Assembly (NCBI RefSeq): GCF_900142385.1
Contig: NZ_FRAQ01000005.1
Span: 62,001 to 126,000, forward strand
DNA: 64,000 nucleotides
DNA from: Marinobacter antarcticus
GTDB taxonomy: Bacteria > Pseudomonadota > Gammaproteobacteria > Pseudomonadales > Oleiphilaceae
Direction of reading: 5' to 3'
Shown here: positions 45,583 through 52,703 of the stretch, piece by piece
How the letters are laid out: each line of letters opens with the position of its first letter
Position numbering within the stretch: the first letter of the stretch is position 1
The notes under the pieces: generated by a model
Databases searched by the model: none
Seen by the model: the letters and a program-made list of their open reading frames with translations, nothing else
Told to the model about the DNA's origin: nothing
Program-made: the position numbers and the translations under genes

Positions 45583-45972
45583 AATACCCTTTGATGGCAC
45601 AGTCTACTGCCTGACAAAAAGAAAGTCGCGGGGACAACAGCTCATGAAATATTTGTCAGCCATAAACCTATTGCCCGGAAATAATAAATGGTTCTGCTCG
45701 ACTGCACTTTAAGAGACGGTGGTTATTACAATGCCCGGCCGGGAACCGGGCCCAGTGTCCATCAACACAGCAAAGCGCTTGAGAGTTACATTAAACGGTA
45801 CCGCCCCATTGTCGCCGCACCGAACACACAACAAGATATTTAGGCAGAGCTGATTGATGTCAGGATTGCATGCCACCCCATGCGACTCCTCGCGGACTTC
45901 GACTTTTTTTATCAACCAGTGGACGGCATTCAGCCAGTGGCAGGACTACTGTCGCCTAAACGACATCACTGT
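45583..45972. other. 390-bp gap without an intact gene
   Basis: Between the GT4 start and the kdkA end lies a stretch without a complete gene. It holds the aldolase-like remnant at 45688-45843, an unassigned short frame (45854-45994, MSGLHATPCDS...HPTLPW) that runs into the kdkA 3' end, and an 8-bp inverted repeat (CTGACAAA/TTTGTCAG) close to 45611-45660. It looks like a scar of gene loss. Confidence 0.6.
45688..45843 (+). pseudogene. N-terminal remnant of an HMGL/aldolase-like gene
   Basis: An open frame of 51 residues begins MVLLDCTLRDGGYYN, which is the characteristic first strand and metal-binding region (LxDxTLRDGG) of HMG-CoA lyase / 4-hydroxy-2-oxovalerate aldolase-type enzymes, some found in O-antigen loci. 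After residue 15 the sequence (ARPGTGPSVHQ...) shows no family character and ends at TAG. The full-length enzymes are over 300 residues, so this is a truncated leftover. The strand is opposite to the neighbouring minus-strand genes. Confidence 0.6.
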
Positions 45973-46704
45973 TCACCCGACGTTACCCTGGTAACCTTCT
46001 TCCAGTGCGGCCCATCGGCTTTCAAGATCTCCGGCACCCGCCTGCCGCCAATTCAAACGACCCAGGGAGCGACGAAGTCTCGCCAAATTTGCGGCTTTCC
46101 AAGGAGCGTCCCGCTTTGGCTTTTCCTTGATTTCCCCCTTATCAAAATCGATCAGATAAAAGCCGTCTTCCCGAACCAGAATATTGAAACAGTTCAAATC
46201 GGCATGACGAATGCCTGCATCATGAAATCGGCGAAGCGTCATGCCGAGAGACTGCCACTGGCCCAGGGAAAGATGACCAATACTGTCCGCCAACGGCGCA
46301 GAATCCCTCAATCGCTCGACTAGAATTGCTGCCCGATAACAAGCCAATGCTGTCCTCTGATAGCACGCAGCAATGGGCTTAGGCACTGGAAAGCCGTCAT
46401 TGTGCAACTCCAGCAGCAGCCTGAACTCAGAAAACGACCGAACTCGTTTTTCGCCGAGATAGAGATAGGCCGACTCCAGAAATCGTGCAACGAAGCCACC
46501 CCGCAAGTACTTTCTTAACACCGCCGAGAGGTCGGCAGTCTCAACGAACCATGCTCCTCCGCGACCGCCGCTGGAGACTGGCTCAGCGGCCGCGCCCCAG
46601 GCATCCGGATCAAACCAGCCCGGAGTCACAATGCCCCCATAGTCCTCATGGGCGATAGAGACAAAGTCGCGCTCTCGCGAAATATTTACACCGTCGGCCA
46701 TCAT
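45973..46704 (-). CDS. kdkA: 3-deoxy-D-manno-octulosonic acid kinase
   Basis: KdkA phosphorylates Kdo of the LPS inner core with ATP. The 243-residue protein has the LPS-kinase fold: LRKYLRGGFVARFL near the N-terminus (ATP-binding lysine), RSFSEFRLLLELHNDGFPVPKPIAA, a catalytic loop IRHADLNCFNIL and a metal-binding LIDFDKGEI. The start is an ATG-ATG pair. It is divergent from the GT9 gene (162 bp between). Kdo phosphorylation is usual where the core has one Kdo, so WaaA here may be monofunctional; that is inference. Confidence 0.9.
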   Translation of the reverse strand: MMADGVNISRERDFVSIAHEDYGGIVTPGWFDPDAWGAAAEPVSSGGRGGAWFVETADLSAVLRKYLRGGFVARFLESAYLYLGEKRVRSFSEFRLLLELHNDGFPVPKPIAACYQRTALACYRAAILVERLRDSAPLADSIGHLSLGQWQSLGMTLRRFHDAGIRHADLNCFNILVREDGFYLIDFDKGEIKEKPKRDAPWKAANLARLRRSLGRLNWRQAGAGDLESRWAALEEGYQGNVG

Positions 46705-46866
46705 GGTTCTCGTCGAAATGGATAAAAATGGCTTTCAATCGCCCCGAACGACCTGAGACGATTTCCGCTGAGTCAGTTAGAATACCGTAAAGTTTATCAA
46801 TGATCGCCAGCAAAGCTCCACGGAAGGCCCAAACGATTTAATGAACCCCCACAGGATTTCGGTTTG

Positions 46867-47916
46867 ATGAAATCAGTCTGCATTCTTCGCCTGTCAGCGA
46901 TAGGCGATGTCACTCATGTTGTGCCCGTTGTTCTCAGTCTTCAACACCAATGTCCGGGCATCCGCATCACCTGGGTTATCGGTAAAATTGAGTCACGACT
47001 GGTCGGCGACCTTCCGGGCGTCGAGTTCATAGTATTCGACAAAAAAAGTGGTTGGCGCGGTTATGCTGAGCTATGGAAGACGCTCAGAGAACGACGATTT
47101 GATGCCCTTCTGCACATGCAGGTTGCATTCAGGGCGAACCTGGCGTCTGCCTGCATCCGCGCTAAAACCCGTGTGGGATATGACAAAGCACGAAGTAAGG
47201 ACATGCATGGGATGTTTATCAATCGCCGGATTCCGGCAGCCGACAAGCAGCACGTCCGGGACTGCCTTGCGAGTTTTCTGACACCGCTTGGTCTTGAACC
47301 CGCGCCGGCGAGGTGGGTAATTCCCGTTTCAGACGCTGACCGGAGTTTCGCGTCGACTCACCTGAAACAGGATCGTCGAAATCTTATTATCAGCCCCTGC
47401 GCAAGCCATGTGCTTCGCAACTGGTCAGTGGAGCGCTACGCGCGACTGGCTGACTATGCGGTCAGCCAGCATGGAATGAATGTCATCCTGGTTGGCAGCC
47501 CTGCTGCTTTCGAAATGGACTTTTGCAAGTCCATCTCCGACCAGATGCAGCAACCGGTCACCAATATCTGTGGCAAGGATACCCTCAAACAGTTGACGGC
47601 ATTGATGAGTGCGGCTGACCTTGTCGTTGCTCCGGACACTGGGCCGGCGCACATCGCCAGTGCTGTAGACACCGATGTCATTGGCCTTTATGCGGCGAGC
47701 AACCCGAATCGGTCAGGCCCCTATAATTCACTGCCCTGGTGTATTGACCATTATAATGAGGCATTGGAGATATATACCGGCAAAAGTGTTGAATCGGCCC
47801 GCTGGGGAGCCAAAGCCGAATTTGAGGGCGTTATGGATTTGATCGAGGTGGATGAAGTCTGCGCGAAGCTTGACGAATGGATAGCACAGCGGAGCGTAGA
47901 ACCGTCCCATGGCTAG
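46867..47916 (+). CDS. Heptosyltransferase-type glycosyltransferase, family 9
   Basis: The 349-residue protein begins MKSVCILRLSAIGDVTHVVP, the GT9 start, and has LISPCASHVLRNWSVERYA, NVILVGSPAAFEMD and the donor-binding motif VVAPDTGPAHIASAVDTDVIG. It probably adds heptose to the inner core (WaaC/WaaF/WaaQ group) but the exact position cannot be assigned. ATG at 46867 is used; a TTG three bases upstream (46864) is better spaced from AGGA. It overlaps the ligase gene by 8 bp. Confidence 0.88.
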   Translation: MKSVCILRLSAIGDVTHVVPVVLSLQHQCPGIRITWVIGKIESRLVGDLPGVEFIVFDKKSGWRGYAELWKTLRERRFDALLHMQVAFRANLASACIRAKTRVGYDKARSKDMHGMFINRRIPAADKQHVRDCLASFLTPLGLEPAPARWVIPVSDADRSFASTHLKQDRRNLIISPCASHVLRNWSVERYARLADYAVSQHGMNVILVGSPAAFEMDFCKSISDQMQQPVTNICGKDTLKQLTALMSAADLVVAPDTGPAHIASAVDTDVIGLYAASNPNRSGPYNSLPWCIDHYNEALEIYTGKSVESARWGAKAEFEGVMDLIEVDEVCAKLDEWIAQRSVEPSHG

Positions 47917-49267
47917 CGCCCCTCTTTTATCAATACCTGCATCCTGGCTGTCTCAAAAAAGCCACGGCGAAAAACTGTTCGTTGCTGCTCTCGCGACCTA
48001 TATCTTTAGCTATCTCCCAGTCCCCGCAGCCTATCACGGGGCTGAAAGCGTAATGATTCTGGTTTTTCTCTGGCTGATTTTTATTTCCGGCAAAAAAACA
48101 GGATTAAGGTCCCGCGTTCTCCATGACCCACTATTTCTGGCGTCCGCAGTAATGTTGGGTTTCCTCATTCTGGCACGGCTGTGGTACGCCTATAGCTTGC
48201 CGCCGGGCATCGATCCCGACATTCGTGAAACACGATATTTTCTGAAGCCGATAATGGTATTTCTGGTTGCGCTTGGCATGGGCATTATTGCCCGTCCCTA
48301 TCGCTGGCCCCTTTTATTATCAGGCTTACTCGGGCTTGCAGTTTATTTGCTGACAACCATCGGAGACGGCTACTGGGCCAACGCTTTGGCCGGAAAACGG
48401 GAAGACTTTGGCATTCACAACGCTCAACACACGGCTATGTTTTTTGGAATGGCCCTGATTGGCGTGGTTTGCTTCATGTTCCGAACCGCCAGGGTCAACT
48501 CAACTCATTGGCGCTGGGCCTTTATGTCCCTTGTTGTCCTCACCTTTGCCCTAGTGGCTTTTGGATTTATAGCCGCCCAGACCCGTGCGGCCTGGCTTGG
48601 CATCATCACTGCCATTACCATTGGCCTGGTGACAGTCGCCTGCCTCAAGAGAACAAAGAGCGCTAACGCCCACGGCCAGCAACGACGCACAGTCATTCTC
48701 GTGCTGGCTCCATTCCTCTTGTTGTGTATTGTACTTGCAGGCCTGAACTTACCAGAACGGATCATGGCGCCTTTCAACATTTCAGTGGACCAGTACACCG
48801 CCCTGCCAGATGAAAACGCTGATCCCAAAACGAGCCATGGCGTTCGGCTACTTTCCTGGCGAGTCGCATTCGAATGGCTAAAAGAACGCCCGTTGATGGG
48901 CTGGGGCCCGGGAAGTAAAGAGGATCTGATCGACCAATCCGACTTTTTCTCCGATCGGTTCAAGAAACACTTTGGTCACCTTCACAACTCATTTGTTGAA
49001 AGCCTTGTCGCCAATGGACTGGTTGGATCAGCCATTTTACTGGCCATGGTAGTATGGTTAGGAGTTGCTACATTTGTCGCCCATCGCAAAGGTCGAATGC
49101 CTGATGATGTTTTCATATTTGCGTTGAGCTTTTTTGGGTTCTGGGTGGCAATAAACCTTTTTGAGTCATATACCCTTTACACCACCGGGCATTATATCAA
49201 TGCTGTCGCGGGAGGATTTATTTACTCTTTTTATCTTCAATCGCACCACGAGGACGCAAGCCCATGA
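47909..49267 (+). CDS. O-antigen ligase-family membrane protein
   Basis: The 452-residue protein has about ten to twelve hydrophobic segments, the Wzy_C/O-antigen ligase features QTRAAWLGIITAI, WLKERPLMGWGPGSKEDL and the HxHN motif in HLHNSFVESLVANGLVGSA. This family includes WaaL (attaches O-antigen to lipid A-core) and Wzy polymerases; the motifs do not separate them. It overlaps the GT9 gene (8 bp) and the GT8 gene (4 bp, ATGA). A second member of the family is fused to GT2 at 36031. Confidence 0.88.
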   Translation: MASAPLLSIPASWLSQKSHGEKLFVAALATYIFSYLPVPAAYHGAESVMILVFLWLIFISGKKTGLRSRVLHDPLFLASAVMLGFLILARLWYAYSLPPGIDPDIRETRYFLKPIMVFLVALGMGIIARPYRWPLLLSGLLGLAVYLLTTIGDGYWANALAGKREDFGIHNAQHTAMFFGMALIGVVCFMFRTARVNSTHWRWAFMSLVVLTFALVAFGFIAAQTRAAWLGIITAITIGLVTVACLKRTKSANAHGQQRRTVILVLAPFLLLCIVLAGLNLPERIMAPFNISVDQYTALPDENADPKTSHGVRLLSWRVAFEWLKERPLMGWGPGSKEDLIDQSDFFSDRFKKHFGHLHNSFVESLVANGLVGSAILLAMVVWLGVATFVAHRKGRMPDDVFIFALSFFGFWVAINLFESYTLYTTGHYINAVAGGFIYSFYLQSHHEDASP

Positions 49268-50205
49268 CCCGCCGAATTCATGTTGCGGCCTGTTGTGACG
49301 AGAATTACGTCCCGTATGTGGCAGTAATGATGCTATCGGCACTGGCATCAACACCGAATACGCCGATTACATTTCACCTGATCAACTGCAGCATTTCACC
49401 CGAAAGCATTCGCAAGCTTCAGGATCTCATCGAACGGCACAACGGCCAACTCGAAATCTACCAACCCGATGACCAGCTTTACCGGGGCCTGCCAACCCTA
49501 AGGTATGGAGAGGCTGTCTACCAACGCATCAATTTGCCTGAATACATTCCTTCAGACATTGGAAGGATACTCTACATAGACGCCGATACCCTGGTGCTTG
49601 GAGACCTTGACGAGCTATGGCAGTTGGATCTGAAAGATCATCTCGTTGCGGCCGTTGAGAACCTGTCACCAAGAGCGTGCAAGGATATTGGTCTTCCTCG
49701 CACTGAATACTTTAACTCCGGTGTCCTGCTAATTGATCTTGAGGGCTGGAGGCGAGAGAGCATTCATCTACAAGTTACCGATTATGCGCGAAAAAATGCA
49801 CATCGACTGCAGTATGTCGATCAATGCAGCCTGAATGCAGTGCTCCGGGGCCGCTGGTTGCGCCTAATGCCGGACTGGAATCAACAGTCCGACATCTACA
49901 AAGTCGTAAAGAAATACCATGAAGGCAGTTCCTACACGCAGCGAGGCATGGAGGAGGCGATTCTAGACCCTAAAATCGTGCATTTTACTGGCAAGAAGAA
50001 ACCCTGGAAGGTCTATTGTTTTCATCCTTTCAAAGCGCAACACCGGGCATTTCTCAAAACCACACCCTGGGCAGATCTTCCCCCGCCAGATGCCGCATTC
50101 AAGGTTTATCTGAAGTACTTTTTCGCATTGAGACAGCACTGGAAATCCTGCAAGCGGCAATCAGCTCTTAAAAAATTCCAACGGAGCAAAACTCACCATG
50201 ACTGA
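49264..50205 (+). CDS. Glycosyltransferase family 8 (LPS, first copy)
   Basis: The 313-residue protein starts HVAACCDENYVPYVAVMMLS, carries the metal-binding DxD motif in ILYIDADTLVLGDLDELW, and has EYFNSGVLLIDL, YVDQCSLNAVL and VHFTGKKKPW, all typical of the GT8 family (LgtC/WaaO/WaaJ group) of galactosyl- and glucosyltransferases. Its tail is basic. It overlaps the ligase gene by four bases and the next GT8 gene by eight. Confidence 0.92.
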   Translation: MTRRIHVAACCDENYVPYVAVMMLSALASTPNTPITFHLINCSISPESIRKLQDLIERHNGQLEIYQPDDQLYRGLPTLRYGEAVYQRINLPEYIPSDIGRILYIDADTLVLGDLDELWQLDLKDHLVAAVENLSPRACKDIGLPRTEYFNSGVLLIDLEGWRRESIHLQVTDYARKNAHRLQYVDQCSLNAVLRGRWLRLMPDWNQQSDIYKVVKKYHEGSSYTQRGMEEAILDPKIVHFTGKKKPWKVYCFHPFKAQHRAFLKTTPWADLPPPDAAFKVYLKYFFALRQHWKSCKRQSALKKFQRSKTHHD

Positions 50206-51166
50206 TAAACAACTCCGGAGCCTGCCGTCCGATGCCATTGCCATTGTTGCAAGCTCTGACGACAATTACGCGCCTCACCTGACCGTTCTGTTCTATTCGT
50301 TACTGGCAAACTGCTCAGCACCGGAGCGAGTCTCCCTGTTTTGCCTGGATGGCGGAATATCCAACGAGAACAAAACAAGGATGAATCAAGAGGTCAGGAA
50401 GCTCGGAGCTTCTGGCGTCGACTTCGTTTCTTTCGACAGCAATCGGTACGACGATCTACCAACCATCAAACATATTACTTCTTCAGCCTACTATCGTATT
50501 TCCATTCCCGAAATATTCGATGAATCCGTACATAAAGTGATTTACCTGGATTGCGATATGATCGTTAAAGGCGACATCATCGAGTTATGGGAAACCGATA
50601 TCTCTGATTTTCATATTGGCGCTGTCGAAAACCTGTCAGGCCACACCTACAAAAAATTGGGAATTCCCCAAAACCAATACTTCAATTCCGGCATGCTATT
50701 GATCAACCTTGACCTCTGGCGGCGCGATGAAATACCGGAAAAAGTATTCAAATTCAAAAAAGAAAATCCCGACAGAATAAGCACCAACGACCAATGCGCG
50801 CTAAACGGTGTGCTATACGATAAATGGAAACACCTGCACCTTAAGTGGAATCATCAGACCGGGTTGTATCGGCCCAGTGAGCAAACGGCTGCCTTCTCGC
50901 AAAGCGAGATTGATGAGGCAACCCTCTCACCCGGAATCATCCACTACATCGGCTGGGATAAGCCTTGGCGAAAAGTGCGTTTCCACCCTCTAGCCGGTGA
51001 GTACGACCGTTTCGCCGATAGGCTCGAGGAGTCGCCAAGATCAAAACCGGGCTTCGGCGATTACCTGAAGGCGTATGCGTCTGTGTCTCGCCTGAAGAAG
51101 TTGAAACGGCAATTGAAGTGGCAGGCCTGGTACAGAGAAAAAGGTTATGATCTTTACCACGGATAA
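50198..51166 (+). CDS. Glycosyltransferase family 8 (LPS, second copy)
   Basis: The 322-residue protein is a GT8 paralogue of its neighbour: IVASSDDNYAPHLTVLFYSL, DxD in VIYLDCDMIVKGDIIELW, QYFNSGMLLINL, DQCALNGVL and IHYIGWDKPW. Sequence similarity with the first copy is clear but moderate, indicating an older duplication. The middle is visibly richer in A+T than flanking housekeeping genes. It ends at a strong terminator, closing the plus-strand operon that begins at the GT9 gene. Confidence 0.92.
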   Translation: MTDKQLRSLPSDAIAIVASSDDNYAPHLTVLFYSLLANCSAPERVSLFCLDGGISNENKTRMNQEVRKLGASGVDFVSFDSNRYDDLPTIKHITSSAYYRISIPEIFDESVHKVIYLDCDMIVKGDIIELWETDISDFHIGAVENLSGHTYKKLGIPQNQYFNSGMLLINLDLWRRDEIPEKVFKFKKENPDRISTNDQCALNGVLYDKWKHLHLKWNHQTGLYRPSEQTAAFSQSEIDEATLSPGIIHYIGWDKPWRKVRFHPLAGEYDRFADRLEESPRSKPGFGDYLKAYASVSRLKKLKRQLKWQAWYREKGYDLYHG

Positions 51167-51193
51167 AAAAGGCGCCCATAGGGCGCCTTTTTT
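51165..51193. terminator. Bidirectional terminator at the right end of the LPS region
   Basis: A GGCGCCC/GGGCGCC stem with a three-base ATA loop is flanked by six A on the left and six T on the right. It separates the convergent GT8 and DUF6165 genes. Confidence 0.92.
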
Positions 51194-51205
51194 ATCTTAG
51201 CCAGT

Positions 51206-51610
51206 TTACTTTCTGGCCGTGTAGTCCTGATACGATTTTTCCTCAACGAACCGCGACCCGAGCGCCAGGTTGACTTCTTTTTTGATGGCGGCACGCTTGT
51301 CATTGGTCACGTAGACCGCCCGCGCCAGTCCAATAAACCTGGGACCGAAATCCTGGGCCGCTTCCTGGTCCCGGATATCATCTTCGATAACCCAAAGCTC
51401 TTCATTGACCGCTTTCAACTGCTTGCGCAGATCTGCAATTGCGCTTTGGTTTTCTACCGCATCGTTCCAGGTCGTGCTTAGCTCATCCAGCTCAAGCCGA
51501 ACATTTCGCACCTTGGCCTCATCCTTGATGCGCTCGGACTTGATTTCAAGAATAGTGATTTTGTCGAGAACTTCACCGAAAGAAACCGGAACTTTAATGA
51601 CATCCGCCAT
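51206..51610 (-). CDS. DUF6165-family protein
   Basis: The 134-residue protein begins MADVIKVPVSFGEVLDKITI and has a heptad-rich, probably coiled-coil middle (about 20-75: EIKSERIKDEAKVRNVRLE) and a C-terminal region RAVYVTNDKRAAIKKEVN. It matches a family of unknown function (DUF6165), often near LPS or glycosyltransferase genes. The ATG at 51610 has AGGTG about seven bases upstream; a GTG nine bases earlier is also in frame. It is 87 bp downstream of ilvE on the same strand. Confidence 0.78.
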   Translation of the reverse strand: MADVIKVPVSFGEVLDKITILEIKSERIKDEAKVRNVRLELDELSTTWNDAVENQSAIADLRKQLKAVNEELWVIEDDIRDQEAAQDFGPRFIGLARAVYVTNDKRAAIKKEVNLALGSRFVEEKSYQDYTARK

Positions 51611-51643
51611 TTTCTGCACCTGTCAATTTTATGAGTTTAAACA

Positions 51644-51681
51644 CAAAGAAGCCGCTCGACTGCTCGGGGCAGACAGCGGCT
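51644..51681 (-). terminator. Possible intrinsic terminator between ilvE and the DUF6165 gene
   Basis: On the minus strand AGCCGCT and AGCGGCT pair, with an inner CTGC/GCAG stem, followed by TCTTTGTGTTT. The T-run is broken, so it may only reduce read-through from ilvE. Confidence 0.45.
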
Positions 51682-51697
51682 ATGAAATCATTCGCTC

Positions 51698-52624
51698 TCA
51701 GTTTTTGACCGGTGTCAGCCAGTCACTATGCTCAGGGAGCTTCCCTTTAACCGCATCGAAGTACATCGCCTGCAGCTTCTCAGTAACCGGCCCGCGCTGG
51801 CCAGCGCCAATAGAACGGCCGTCCAACTCACGGATAGGCAACACTTCTGCCGCAGTACCCGTAAAGAAAGCCTCATCTGCGATGTACACTTCATCACGAG
51901 TAATACGGCGCTCTTTCACGGGAATATTCAGGTCCGCCGCGAAATCCAGAATGGTCTGGCGCGTAATACCTTCGAGGCAGGAGGTCAGCTCTGGCGTATG
52001 CAGAACACCGTTGCGCAAAATGAAGATGTTCTCGCCAGAGCCTTCAGCCACATAACCTTCGTTGTCCAGCATGAGAGCTTCTTCACACCCACTGGCAATG
52101 GCTTCGTTCAACGCCAGCATGGAGTTGATATAGTTACCGTTAGCCTTGGCCTTACACATGGTGATGTTGACGTGGTGGCGCGTATAAGAGGAGGTACGCA
52201 CCTTGATGCCGATTTCCTTGGCTTCTGGCGACATATACGAAGGCCAGCTCCAGGCAGCAACCATCACGTGGACTTTCAGGTTGTCTGCACGCAACCCCAT
52301 GCCTTCAGAGCCCAGAAAAGCCATCGGGCGAAGATAAGCTTCGTCCAGGTTATTCTCTCGAACCGATGCACGCTGTGCTTCGTTGAGTTCTTCCTTACTG
52401 AACGGTATTTTCATGTTCAGAATGTGCGCAGACCGGAAAAGGCGATCCGTATGATCTTTTAGCCGAAAGATCGCCGGGCCGTTCGCTGTATTGTATGCGC
52501 GCACTCCTTCAAAACAGCCCAGGCCGTAATGCAGAGTGTGAGTCAGGACGTGAGTTTTAGCTTCACGCCAGGGAACCATTTCACCATCCAGCCAGATAAC
52601 GCCATCGCGATCAGCCATCGACAT
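51698..52624 (-). CDS. ilvE: Branched-chain amino acid aminotransferase
   Basis: IlvE makes leucine, isoleucine and valine from their 2-oxo acids with pyridoxal phosphate. The 308-residue product has WLDGEMVPWREAKTHVLTHTLHYG, CFEGVRAY, the PLP-lysine region MCKAKANGNYINSML and ITRQTILDFA. AGGAG lies nine bases before the first ATG. It follows glnE by 79 bp. Confidence 0.95.
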   Translation of the reverse strand: MSMADRDGVIWLDGEMVPWREAKTHVLTHTLHYGLGCFEGVRAYNTANGPAIFRLKDHTDRLFRSAHILNMKIPFSKEELNEAQRASVRENNLDEAYLRPMAFLGSEGMGLRADNLKVHVMVAAWSWPSYMSPEAKEIGIKVRTSSYTRHHVNITMCKAKANGNYINSMLALNEAIASGCEEALMLDNEGYVAEGSGENIFILRNGVLHTPELTSCLEGITRQTILDFAADLNIPVKERRITRDEVYIADEAFFTGTAAEVLPIRELDGRSIGAGQRGPVTEKLQAMYFDAVKGKLPEHSDWLTPVKN

Positions 52625-52703
52625 TCTTCGTTGCTCCTAAAAAAGCGGTTTTCGGGGATATCGCATTCTAGCAGGAAATTTTGACGGAACGACACCTGGC
52701 GCG

